A stretch of DNA of 64,000 bases from the NCBI GenBank assembly GCA_028751875.1, contig CM054135.1:5164891-5228890 (forward strand), given 5' to 3'. This DNA comes from Rapana venosa (Eukaryota > Mollusca > Gastropoda > Neogastropoda > Muricidae). Positions 43,468 through 44,830 of this stretch are shown one piece after another (the first letter of the stretch is position 1; every line of letters starts with the position of its first letter). A program made the translations under genes and the position numbers. The notes under the pieces are model-generated. The model did not search any database. It was not told the origin of the DNA and worked only from the letters and a program-made list of their open reading frames with translations.

Positions 43468-43913
43468 ACTAAGCTATACAAGCACACAATAATGTCAATA
43501 TCTTTATTCAGTTAACTTAACATCAGCATACAGATTTTCTTGAAAACATCTTTGTTACCTGATCCTGGCAGGTCAGATCTGTGGCTGTGGACTTTAACTG
43601 TCTGGTTCAAAAATGAATGAGGCACAGGAGAAACGCTGGATTTTGCAACAGATGGCACATTAATTACTGGCAGTGGCACACACTGTTCAACAGCTGTCAT
43701 AAGCTTATGGTAAACATTTTCGTTGGCACTGACGATTTCGTCCAAGAGCATATCCAGTTTAGCCGAACTGGTCGCCTGCTGTTCGATATTTGAAACATGA
43801 TCAGGCGGAAGCAGCTGATCTCTTTTCAAGATGAAGAGAAGTTTGTCAACATCCAAACCTTGTTTATTAAATTTTGCTCGTAGGAGCCCAATACGCTTTT
43901 TCAGTTCCTCCAT
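2902..43913 (-). CDS. DLG5: Disks large homolog 5 (DLG5) MAGUK scaffold, 26 exons, 3' end outside window
   Basis: Twenty-six minus-strand exons joined at GT/AG sites keep one open frame of 5,806 nt (1,935 codons plus one base); every junction phase matches. The domain order is that of animal DLG5: CARD-like residues 1-90, coiled coil about 210-715, PDZ1 about 720-810, PDZ2 about 810-905, low-complexity linker about 905-1560, PDZ3 about 1570-1655, PDZ4 about 1705-1795, SH3 about 1797-1865, then a basic segment with the DLG5-like motif ARRSFFRR. The guanylate-kinase-like domain should follow below position 1. In other animals DLG5 is a membrane-associated scaffold for junction assembly, polarity and Hippo signalling. 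The part seen here already exceeds the human protein (about 1,919 residues), chiefly through the linker. The start ATG at 43913-43911 has A at -3 and G at +4. It is divergently oriented to the MAD1-like gene. Confidence 0.93.
3468..3482. repeat. poly(C) tract and C-rich flank
   Basis: A run of C is followed by CCCCCA repeats to about 3511. Confidence 0.9.
3515..3702 (-). mobile_element. SINE family A, alternative 3' end (type A2)
   Basis: Carries GGTTCACCAAAGGTGAGATT, CCCACCATGAAAGTAGCC and GATGTCTAAACACAACACCG, blocks shared with 13.6, 14.5, 24.7, 35.5 and 37.5 kb. It joins the family A body through GTTGTCATCCATTCCTACTG. Confidence 0.7.
3833..4978. repeat. CA/TG-rich tract with higher-order minisatellite
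   Basis: About 1.1 kb of CA-rich DNA. In the part nearest the SH3 exon a higher-order unit is visible: CCCTACCCCA blocks start near 4408, 4489, 4593, 4674, 4740, 4828 and 4913, each followed by CCCCACAGTCACACCACA. Spacing is 66-104 bp. Open frames through it are low-complexity artefacts. Confidence 0.95.
4989..5205 (-). CDS. DLG5: DLG5 exon 25: SH3 domain
   Basis: The exon encodes about residues 1792-1863. [14 protein letters not shown], then [15 protein letters not shown] and [11 protein letters not shown], end with GAIPSRL. This is the MAGUK-type SH3 seen in human DLG5 (LPGDSFYIRALYDR, ELSFKKDDILYVDDT, GQIPSKY). The donor GTCAGG is followed at once by a 1.1-kb CA/TG-rich tract. Confidence 0.96.
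5310..5625. repeat. Dispersed repeat of unknown class
   Basis: The block (CTT)n ... ACAGTAACTATTGTTGTC ... CAGGCCCAGCACATCCA recurs at 11585-11712. A second block, GCAGGAGAATGG ... GCACAGAATTTCCA, recurs at about 20797-20925. The rest of this intron (to 6240) shows nothing beyond AT-rich sequence. Confidence 0.5.
6241..6343 (-). CDS. DLG5: DLG5 exon 24: PDZ4 second half
   Basis: A 103-bp exon encodes [20 protein letters not shown] and a final strand (TMRLNIL). It was found by searching for the missing half of PDZ4. The acceptor is TTGCAG and the donor GTAAGT, and the phases join exons 23 and 25 exactly. Confidence 0.92.
6344..7787. other. DLG5 intron 23, no feature of note
   Basis: AT-rich intron with T-rich stretches, a short GA run (about 7410-7422), a longer GA run (7649-7664) followed by about 13 G at 7668, and a CA run near 7759-7777. 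No exon or recognisable element. Confidence 0.5.
7788..7959 (-). CDS. DLG5: DLG5 exon 23: PDZ4 first half
   Basis: The exon encodes about residues 1700-1757: [20 protein letters not shown] and [17 protein letters not shown], a PDZ fold ending RGYRILE. The acceptor CCAAAG is weak but is the only one that fits the phase left by exon 22. The donor is GTATGG. Confidence 0.88.
8022..8055. repeat. poly(G) tract, about 34 bp
   Basis: Uninterrupted G run; on the DLG5 sense strand it is poly(C) just upstream of exon 23. Confidence 0.95.
8098..8325 (+). mobile_element. SINE family B fragment
   Basis: GTGGTTTGGGTGATAGGGTT, then GATAAACTGAGGCCATGCAA, and later ACTCCCCTTGGGAAGAGCCG with GAATTTTACGCTGTAA. 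The same order of blocks is seen at 18.78-19.06 and 56.76-57.05 kb. It ends in an AATACA-rich tail. Confidence 0.6.
8877..9024 (-). CDS. DLG5: DLG5 exon 22: PDZ3-PDZ4 linker
   Basis: A 148-bp exon encodes about residues 1651-1699, a Ser/Pro/Thr/His-rich linker ([18 protein letters not shown]) equivalent to the human SHSRSS/TTTPEHPS region. The acceptor is GTGCAG and the donor GTTGGT. Confidence 0.88.
9391..9570. repeat. 48-bp tandem repeat, about 3.8 copies
   Basis: Units start CAGCAATACATGTGAATGCT near 9391, 9439, 9485 and 9533, giving periods of 48, 46 and 48 bp. The units are contiguous. Confidence 0.95.
9960..10062 (-). CDS. DLG5: DLG5 exon 21: PDZ3 second half
   Basis: A 103-bp exon encodes [20 protein letters not shown] and a final strand, matching the human FNGINLRSATEQQARLIIGQ. 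The acceptor is TTTCAG, the donor GTAAGT, phase 0 in and 1 out. Confidence 0.95.
10401..10960. repeat. Diverged direct duplication, two copies of about 260 bp
   Basis: Copy 1 at about 10401-10660 and copy 2 at about 10694-10955 share ordered blocks: GGTAACA..ATATGC, ACTTAACACATCAG-like, AAGTTTTTCACTGTTTTT, TTTGTGA(C/T)CCA and GAGTAT. The offset is about 293 bp. No coding potential is seen. Confidence 0.75.
11585..11848 (-). mobile_element. Dispersed repeat followed by SINE family A 3' part
   Basis: 11585-11712 repeats the block at 5310-5450. 11718-11848 is a type A1 SINE end: TTTATTTATTTATTCTTTTA, CGAGGATAATGGAGTAAGCA, GTCCCCGTGTGTATGCGGTT and TCCCACCGGCGCACA. It stops 16 bp before DLG5 exon 20. 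Confidence 0.75.
11865..12024 (-). CDS. DLG5: DLG5 exon 20: PDZ3 first half
   Basis: The exon encodes about residues 1563-1616. [20 protein letters not shown] is a clear PDZ strand B and carboxylate-binding loop region (human EPLGISIVSGEKGGIYVSKV), ending GDQLLE as in human. The donor is GTGAGC. Confidence 0.95.
12025..13135. other. DLG5 intron 19, AT-rich with simple repeats
   Basis: Contains poly(C) at 12560-12573, several A-rich runs, a (CA)n at about 12985-13030 and another near 13112-13130. No exon or element recognised. Confidence 0.6.
13136..13238 (-). CDS. DLG5: DLG5 exon 19: pre-PDZ3 linker
   Basis: A 103-bp exon encodes about residues 1529-1562 ([20 protein letters not shown]), leading into PDZ3. 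The acceptor is TTTCAG and the donor GTAAGG. It was missed by simple ORF length but both phases fit. Confidence 0.85.
13565..13912 (-). mobile_element. SINE family A (A2), near full length with tRNA-like head
   Basis: On the minus strand it begins with a tRNA-like promoter: GGATAGCCTAGCGGTTAGAG (A-box) and GGGATCGAGCC (B-box). The family A body follows (GGATGAGACTATAAACTGAG, ACATCTTGCCC), with an A2-type end (TTAGACACCATCCCTGAAGT, AGCTACCTTAATGGTGG). It is the most complete A2 copy here. Confidence 0.85.
14032..14251 (-). CDS. DLG5: DLG5 exon 18: linker
   Basis: A 220-bp exon encodes about residues 1456-1528. [20 protein letters not shown] matches the human AERIKIPSTPRYPRSVVGSE region. The acceptor is TTTCAG, the donor GTGAGT, with phase 0 in and 1 out. 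Confidence 0.92.
14468..14545 (-). mobile_element. SINE family A2, 3' fragment
   Basis: GAGGTTCACCAAAGGTGAGA and CCCACCATCAAGGCAGCCAC match the A2 end. Confidence 0.65.
14690..14742 (-). repeat. TAGCGCTCTATAAATTCTATA repeat end with (ATT)n
   Basis: This short element end, GCGCTCTATAAATTCTATAT plus (TAT)n, recurs at 22.75, 47.42, 48.21 and 58.69 kb. It looks like a SINE 3' end with an AAT tail. Confidence 0.6.
14984..15206 (-). CDS. DLG5: DLG5 exon 17: linker with Ser and Ala homopolymers
   Basis: The exon encodes about residues 1381-1455. A coding microsatellite at about 15031-15085 gives a run of Ser (TCC repeats) followed by a run of Ala (GCT repeats). The acceptor is a tandem CAGCAG, so the exon could start at 15206 or 15203 and include or omit one residue without a frame change. 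The donor is GTGCGC. Confidence 0.88.
15685..15855 (+). mobile_element. Dispersed repeat family C
   Basis: CCCAGCTTAACACCCTGGGG, CAGAATATGCACTCTGACCC and GGCAGCCATGCTCCCAACTT recur at about 21.06-21.22 kb and, inverted, at 60.83-61.0 kb. Orientation is arbitrary. Confidence 0.6.
16069..17270 (-). CDS. DLG5: DLG5 exon 16: 1.2-kb Pro/His/Ser-rich linker
   Basis: The largest exon encodes about 400 residues (about 981-1380). It begins [19 protein letters not shown] and includes [14 protein letters not shown] and [14 protein letters not shown] motifs, paralleling the human GGTWPKAM and KSIFDPNTFKRP. The second half is very rich in Pro, His, Ser and Gln. No folded domain is visible. A 317-codon open frame on the opposite strand is a GC-rich shadow. 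Confidence 0.92.
17583..17822 (-). mobile_element. SINE family A1 copy, head missing
   Basis: (TTTA)n tail, CGAGGATAATGGAATAAGCA, GTCATCTGTTTCCACCGGCA, AAGCGGAACAGG, AAGATGTTCTGCATGCGTTC and GGTTTATAGTCTCATCCGAA. It is a typical A1 body and 3' end without the tRNA-like head. Confidence 0.8.
17977..18165 (-). CDS. DLG5: DLG5 exon 15: low-complexity linker
   Basis: A 189-bp, phase-0 exon encodes about residues 918-980, Ser/Gly-rich with [20 protein letters not shown]. It is GC-rich against its AT-rich introns. The acceptor is TTGCAG and the donor GTAAAC. The SGSQTD motif parallels the human NNSTQTD motif after PDZ2. Confidence 0.88.
18166..18770. other. DLG5 intron 14, proximal part, nothing recognised
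   Basis: AT-rich with short CA runs; no exon or element. Confidence 0.5.
18775..19085 (+). mobile_element. SINE family B copy, head missing
   Basis: GGTGGTCTGGGTGCTAGTTT, CCCACAGCAACAAGATGG, TCCTGGCAAAATTCTGCAGG, GGGTGGCACTGCTCTTGTGG and GAAAGCAGCATGAATTTCAT. These are the same ordered blocks as at 56.77-57.05 kb. Confidence 0.75.
19233..19418 (-). CDS. DLG5: DLG5 exon 14: PDZ2 end and Ser/Pro linker
   Basis: A 186-bp, phase-0 exon encodes the final PDZ2 helix and strand ([20 protein letters not shown]), then a Ser/Pro-rich linker with several SP and TP sites. The acceptor is GTACAG and the donor GTAAGT. Confidence 0.92.
19926..20032 (-). CDS. DLG5: DLG5 exon 13: PDZ2 core
   Basis: A 107-bp exon encodes about residues 820-855 ([14 protein letters not shown], then PSFGDQIIS). 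It aligns with the human PDZ2 GISLENGVYAAAV and VGDRIVAI. The acceptor is TTACAG and the donor GTGAGG. Confidence 0.92.
20440..20620. repeat. Probable dispersed repeat
   Basis: CCAGATGTACAAGTGGGTAC, CTGGCGACAGACTAGCGTCC and GATAAGCTCCGGCTCTATGG look like a common invertebrate interspersed repeat. No second copy lies in the window, so this is weak. Confidence 0.35.
20795..21220. repeat. Dispersed repeat block followed by family C
   Basis: 20797-20925 (GCAGGAGAATGG to GCACAGAATTTCC) repeats part of 5495-5620 and carries a GA microsatellite. 21062-21215 matches family C (CCCAGCTTAACACTCTGGGC, GGCAGCCATACTTCAAATTC). Confidence 0.55.
21250..21606 (-). mobile_element. SINE family A1, near full length with tRNA-like head
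   Basis: Reading minus: GGGATAGCCTGGTGGTTAGA (A-box), a B-box-like GGTTTGAATC, then the family A body and an A1 3' end of ATAAATAA. It lies 26 bp from DLG5 exon 12. Confidence 0.85.
21633..21705 (-). CDS. DLG5: DLG5 exon 12: PDZ1-PDZ2 junction
   Basis: A 73-bp exon encodes VVRRRK, the last PDZ1 strand (identical to human MVVRRRK at that point), and the first strand of PDZ2. The exon lies between two SINE copies. The acceptor is CTGCAG and the donor GTAAAG. Confidence 0.9.
21748..21900. repeat. G-rich low-complexity tract
   Basis: Includes a pure G run at about 21765-21796, then GGGGGA and GTGTGG repeats. Glycine-rich frames across it are artefacts. Confidence 0.9.
21900..22150 (-). mobile_element. 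SINE family A1 copy
   Basis: (TTTTA)n tail, CGAGCATAATGGAATAAGCA, GTCCCCGTGTGTATGCGGTT, AAGCGGAACAGG and CATGCGTTCAAACACGGGGC. The head is absent. Confidence 0.8.
22152..22540. repeat. (TG)n, a direct repeat and (TC)n
   Basis: TG/TA-rich microsatellite at about 22152-22262. A roughly 68-bp unit beginning GAGTGCATGCACAA is duplicated at about 22336-22408 and 22412-22485. A (TC)n run follows at about 22502-22538. Confidence 0.85.
22590..22842. mobile_element. Rearranged SINE A fragments with a nested (AAT)n element
   Basis: 22600-22655 is a plus-oriented A2 end (GTCAGAATGCGGCTACCTTA). 22660-22842 is a minus-oriented head (ATAGCCTAGTGGTTAGAGCA). The head is interrupted at about 22755-22795 by (AAT)n plus GTATGGAATTTATATAGCGC. 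ATCAT flanks the interruption, consistent with a 5-bp duplication. Confidence 0.7.
22970..23258 (-). mobile_element. tRNA-derived SINE, another family
   Basis: Minus-strand head GGATAGCTCAGTGGTCAGAG resembles a tRNA A-box; the body includes GTACAGTCCCCCAGTACACC. There is no second copy in the window. Confidence 0.55.
23320..23422 (-). CDS. DLG5: DLG5 exon 11: PDZ1 second half
   Basis: This 103-bp exon encodes [13 protein letters not shown] and the following helix ([12 protein letters not shown]), the end of PDZ1. The acceptor is GTGCAG and the donor GTAAGA. The split Arg codon with exon 10 is correct. Confidence 0.93.
23423..24427. other. DLG5 intron 10, nothing recognised
   Basis: AT-rich, no exon, no element matching others in this window. 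Confidence 0.5.
24428..24555 (-). CDS. DLG5: DLG5 exon 10: PDZ1 first half
   Basis: The exon encodes about residues 719-760. [17 protein letters not shown] aligns with the human PDZ1 LGFDMAEGVNEPCFPGD; the following [17 protein letters not shown] forms strands B-C and helix A. The acceptor is TGGCAG and the donor GTCAGT. Confidence 0.95.
24712..25022 (-). mobile_element. SINE A2 fragment joined to another tRNA-like SINE
   Basis: 24735-24790 has CCCACCATGAAGGTAGCCAC. The distal part reads, on minus, GCTATAGCTGAGTGACCTCA and GGGCTCAAATCTCAGTGG, which resemble A- and B-boxes. Confidence 0.5.
25339..25474 (-). CDS. DLG5: DLG5 exon 9: end of coiled coil
   Basis: The exon encodes about residues 673-718 and contains [20 protein letters not shown], matching the human HDSAIDTDSMEWETE block just before PDZ1. 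The acceptor is TTCACAG and the donor GTACGG, in phase 0. Confidence 0.95.
25475..26115. repeat. DLG5 intron 8: TG-rich and AAT/GAT-rich simple repeats
   Basis: TG-rich 25525-25670 and GATGATGAT/AATAAT-rich 25840-25955. No exon. Confidence 0.7.
26116..26332 (-). CDS. DLG5: DLG5 exon 8: signature coiled-coil block
   Basis: This is the most conserved coiled-coil stretch and a key identification point: [20 protein letters not shown] followed by [17 protein letters not shown]. Both closely match the human block (RRDWAFQERDKIVAERDSIR and [17 protein letters not shown]). It encodes about residues 601-672. Confidence 0.96.
26333..27391. other. DLG5 intron 7, mostly unassigned
   Basis: A short direct repeat, GATCATTCCCAACAGCTAGT, occurs twice near 26597 and 26624. 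27228-27302 is a plus-oriented SINE A2 end. The rest is unassigned. Confidence 0.55.
27228..27302 (+). mobile_element. SINE family A2, 3' fragment
   Basis: GAATGCAGCGACCTGAATGG, GCAAAAATCTCACC and GAGCCTCAAGAG are the A2 end blocks inverted relative to most copies. Confidence 0.55.
27392..27824 (-). CDS. DLG5: DLG5 exon 7: long coiled-coil exon
   Basis: A 433-bp exon encodes about residues 457-600, an uninterrupted coiled coil rich in Glu, Lys and Gln. The acceptor is TAACAG and the donor GTGAGT. It ends with one spare base, completing GAT with exon 8. Confidence 0.92.
28279..28368. repeat. (TG)n microsatellite
   Basis: About 90 bp of nearly pure TG. Confidence 0.95.
28452..28469. repeat. 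poly(C) tract
   Basis: Pure C run. Confidence 0.9.
28584..28679. repeat. (CA)n and (TC)n microsatellites
   Basis: CA-, CACAG- and TC-rich DNA directly downstream of DLG5 exon 6 in the sense orientation. Confidence 0.9.
28774..29034 (-). CDS. DLG5: DLG5 exon 6: coiled coil
   Basis: A 261-bp, phase-0 exon encodes about residues 370-456, a charged helix with alternating RER/DTTM and [13 protein letters not shown] motifs. The latter resembles the human QLQHQCALSLRRFE block. The acceptor is CCTCAG and the donor GTTTGT. Confidence 0.92.
29181..29203. repeat. poly(C) tract, 23 bp
   Basis: Pure C run. Confidence 0.95.
29235..29860 (+). pseudogene. Decayed LINE C-terminal region (RTE-like)
   Basis: Translating plus across several stops and frames gives typical post-RT motifs: [36 protein letters not shown] (CEAW in intact elements), [16 protein letters not shown] and RSRPSIS. 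It is a relic of a non-LTR element antisense to DLG5 and different from copies A and B. Bounds are approximate. Confidence 0.7.
30042..30298. repeat. (CA)n microsatellites
   Basis: CA runs at about 30047-30090 and 30235-30297. Between them is TTTTGACTTGACTTGACTTG, which also occurs near other CA tracts. Confidence 0.9.
30335..30589 (-). CDS. DLG5: DLG5 exon 5: coiled coil
   Basis: A 255-bp, phase-0 exon encodes about residues 285-369. The segment [20 protein letters not shown] parallels the human segment with the KLYDTAMDKLEVVKKDYDAL pattern. It has acceptor TTTCAG and donor GTCGGA. Confidence 0.92.
30590..31143. other. DLG5 intron 4 distal part, nothing recognised
   Basis: AT-rich. A short direct duplication of ACACAGGCAGACTGACA lies near 30903-30940. 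Confidence 0.5.
31148..31809. mobile_element. TTAA-flanked MITE-like element (piggyBac type?)
   Basis: A 662-bp segment is bounded by TTAA at 31144-31147 and 31810-31813. The left end reads CTCATTGAGGTTGTGCCGAA; the right end read inwards is CTCATTGGAGTCGCAGTGAA. The ends are inverted and identical for the first 7 bp. TTAA duplication plus short inverted ends and no ORF fit a non-autonomous piggyBac-superfamily element. TTAA is common in AT-rich DNA, so this needs confirmation. Confidence 0.6.
31940..32311 (+). mobile_element. SINE family A (A2), plus orientation
   Basis: Decayed head (CTGGTTTGAGCATTGTGCTC), duplicated ACATCAGTACCAACT blocks, body CAGAACATCTTGTGCCCATG, and end GATGGTGGGCAAAAATGGTC, CACAAAATCTCAAATT. 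It abuts a CA/TC microsatellite next to DLG5 exon 4. Confidence 0.65.
32413..32628 (-). CDS. DLG5: DLG5 exon 4: coiled coil
   Basis: A 216-bp, phase-0 exon encodes about residues 213-284, a Glu/Gln/Lys-rich heptad segment ([20 protein letters not shown]). The acceptor CTGTAG is slightly weak; the donor is GTATTT. It starts the central coiled coil expected for self-association. Confidence 0.88.
32629..34122. other. DLG5 intron 3, mostly unassigned
   Basis: Holds poly(C) at 33619-33636 and otherwise AT-rich DNA. 33000-33220 has a less AT-rich stretch that gives coding-like fragments on both strands but no open frame or known motif. Confidence 0.45.
33619..33636. repeat. poly(C) tract
   Basis: Pure C run, followed by CTCCACCCC. 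Confidence 0.9.
34123..34337 (-). CDS. DLG5: DLG5 exon 3: linker before the coiled coil
   Basis: The exon encodes about residues 141-212, a Ser/Arg-rich linker ([20 protein letters not shown]). The acceptor is CTTCAG and the donor GTAGGT. Its out phase of 0 matches exon 4. No domain is recognised; several SP and RxxS sites look phosphorylatable, which is inference only. Confidence 0.85.
35420..35450. repeat. poly(C) tract, 31 bp
   Basis: Pure C run. Confidence 0.95.
35455..35538 (+). mobile_element. SINE family A2, 3' fragment
   Basis: TCAGAATATGGACACCTTTA, GGTGGGCAAAAATGGTTGCA and CACAAAATCTCACCATTGGT are A2 end blocks. Confidence 0.65.
36305..36330. repeat. poly(C) tract, 26 bp
   Basis: Pure C run followed by (TC)n. 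Confidence 0.95.
37498..37603 (+). mobile_element. SINE family A2, 3' fragment
   Basis: GTCAGAATGCAGCTCTCTGA and CAGAGCTCTAGCTGAGG; it ends in the poly(G) run that starts near 37617. Confidence 0.6.
37617..37647. repeat. poly(G)-rich tract
   Basis: G runs broken by a single A. Confidence 0.9.
37968..38160 (+). mobile_element. SINE family A1, plus orientation
   Basis: CAGATGAGACTACAAACAAA, GACATGCAGAACATCTTGCG, TGCCAGTGGGAACAGATGAC and GCTTATTCCATTATCCTCAT: body and A1 end, no head. Confidence 0.75.
38231..38388. repeat. (CA)n tract with GAAACA interruptions
   Basis: CA-rich tract 130 bp upstream (genomic plus) of DLG5 exon 2, i.e. just downstream of it in the sense orientation. Confidence 0.95.
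38521..38586 (-). CDS. DLG5: DLG5 exon 2: short acidic Ser-rich exon
   Basis: A 66-bp exon between TTTTCAG and GTGAGG encodes an acidic Ser-rich linker ([13 protein letters not shown]). It is too short for most ORF scans. It was accepted because its phases (1 in, 1 out) join exon 1 to exon 3 exactly, and human DLG5 has a comparable Ser/Glu stretch after its N-terminal domain. Confidence 0.8.
39229..39247. repeat. poly(G) tract
   Basis: Pure G run. Confidence 0.9.
39333..39455 (-). mobile_element. SINE family A1, 3' part
   Basis: TTTATTTATTCTTTTATATC, GGAATAAGCACTCATGTGCT and GTCCCCGTGTGTTTGCGGTT. Confidence 0.75.
39979..40008. repeat. poly(G) tract, 30 bp
   Basis: Pure G run; a preceding GGGGGGGGAGGGCATCCT looks like a partial duplicate of its flank GGCATCCT. 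Confidence 0.95.
40548..40838 (-). mobile_element. SINE family A with tRNA-like head
   Basis: Minus strand: GGAAAGCCTAGTGGTTAGAG (A-box), GGTTTGAACC (B-box), GAGTTAACAAACATTAATAC, then body AAGTTATCTTGCACACATG and GTTCTGCCTTTTGGAAGAG. The 3' end is truncated. Confidence 0.8.
41140..41445. repeat. TG/TGCA-rich simple repeats
   Basis: TG runs and (TGCA)n stretches. Confidence 0.9.
41440..42600. repeat. Diverged direct duplications of a 300-400 bp unit
   Basis: Copy 1 (about 41440-41785) and copy 2 (about 41870-42245) share ordered blocks such as TTGTAGATCCAAGTGTGGGT/TTGTAAATCCAAGTGTAGGC, CTGACCACTTGGC(A/T)GGATAC and GCAACA.ATATTTTAAG. A third partial copy at about 42525-42600 shares TTCAAAATGAT..GGTTACC. 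No transposase or RT motif. Confidence 0.7.
43559..43913 (-). CDS. DLG5: DLG5 exon 1: start codon and CARD-like domain
   Basis: The exon encodes residues 1-118 beginning [15 protein letters not shown]. This helical, Leu/Lys/Glu-rich stretch resembles the N-terminal CARD-like region of vertebrate DLG5, including a [14 protein letters not shown] segment where the human protein has a similar Pro-rich turn. The donor is GTAACA, leaving one base. The frame is open upstream of the ATG but the next possible initiator there is only a TTG, so the ATG at 43913-43911 was chosen. Confidence 0.88.
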
Positions 43914-44460
43914 ATTACATCCATGAAATAAAAAAGCAAACAAGATCCCGCACGAATGTACCCCTAAACCTTGTCAACTGCAGTGTCATGTTTTGATTGG
44001 AAAATTGGTCCAATTTCAGATCATGATCAGTGCCCACTATTTATTGAGGAATCTAATAAAATAAAATAAAACGTGAAAAAAATGTTAAGCTAAAACCCAT
44101 TCACAATATGTATCTACACGAAACGTGAAACTACCACATAATGCCTAATACAAGTCTATCTAAATACACATGGTGTCACTGATCACTGAAAACTTCTTTT
44201 TGTCAACTGATCGCTTTGCGTTTTGGTGCACGGACGCCATTTTGGAAATTGCTTAGCTTTCCAAAAATGGCAACACGCTCTTCGCTCTCGCAAAACAAAT
44301 CCAAAGTGTATAATAACATATTAAAACATAGCAGTAAAGAGTAAAAGCATTTAGGACAGAAGCTGTACTTCTCTGCGTTGTTTTTTCGGTCTTCCATTCA
44401 CTTTTGTCTTAGTTTGTAGGCATTTAGTGTAAGGGACTTAACTCTTCAGTTTGCGTGAGG
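43914..44460 (-). promoter_or_regulatory. Candidate DLG5 5' flank / promoter
   Basis: Upstream of the DLG5 start codon the DNA becomes CpG-richer near 44210-44300. Reading minus it carries CAAAATGGCGTCC (44232-44244), close to the YY1 core AAAATGGCG in its usual sense orientation; GTTGCCATTTTTGG (44261-44274) contains the YY1 core inverted. No transcript evidence, so this is inference. Confidence 0.35.
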
Positions 44461-44517
44461 TCAGTTCGTGCGAGTCGTGTGTGAAATATTTTTGTTACAG
44501 GTGTCAGTCTTCGCGAG

Positions 44518-44542
44518 TGTGTGTGTGTGTGTGTGTGTGTGT
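44518..44542. repeat. (TG)n microsatellite
   Basis: About 24 bp of TG. Confidence 0.9.
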
Positions 44543-44593
44543 TTAACCTTGAGTGTTGATATCCTTTTTTTCAGTTTTTGTCCGAACGTTATT

Positions 44594-44595
<2 letters not shown>

Positions 44596-44634
<39 letters not shown>
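44596..44634. repeat. poly(C) tract, about 39 bp
   Basis: Pure C run followed by TCCCCTCTCCC. Confidence 0.95.
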
Positions 44635-44637
<3 letters not shown>

Positions 44638-44717
44638 CCTCTCCCGCCCGCTCAAACACTCAATAAGTATTATTCTTAAAACTATGATTGCTAATTTTGC
44701 ATGGGTTTTTTGTTTTG

Positions 44718-44775
44718 GTGTGTGTATGTGTGCGCGCACGCGCGCGCGCGCGTGTGTGTGTGTGTTGTGTGTGAC
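44718..44775. repeat. Alternating purine-pyrimidine (CG/TG) tract
   Basis: TGTGTATGTGTGCGCGCACG followed by (CG)n and (TG)n; a Z-DNA-prone sequence. Confidence 0.85.
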
Positions 44776-44830
44776 TGTTGTTGTGCTGTTATTTTTGTTG
44801 ATGATAATGCTGTTGTTGGATTAAGGAATA

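Larger units (their letters stand above)
38587..43558. other. DLG5 intron 1 (5 kb)
   Basis: No coding exon seen. Contains poly(G) at about 39229-39247 and 39979-40008, SINE A copies at 39.33-39.46 and 40.55-40.84 kb, CAGA repeats near 39.55 and 40.34 kb, (AAT)/(AAC) repeats at 40.42-40.48 kb, TG-rich DNA at 41.14-41.45 kb, diverged duplications at 41.44-42.6 kb, GA repeats near 43.26 kb and TG repeats near 43.44 kb. Confidence 0.65.

Noticed and set aside
44203..44397. 64-codon minus-strand ORF starting MEDRKNNAEK
   Set aside because: No recognisable domain, lies in the candidate DLG5 promoter region; could be untranslated exon sequence, not supported as a gene.
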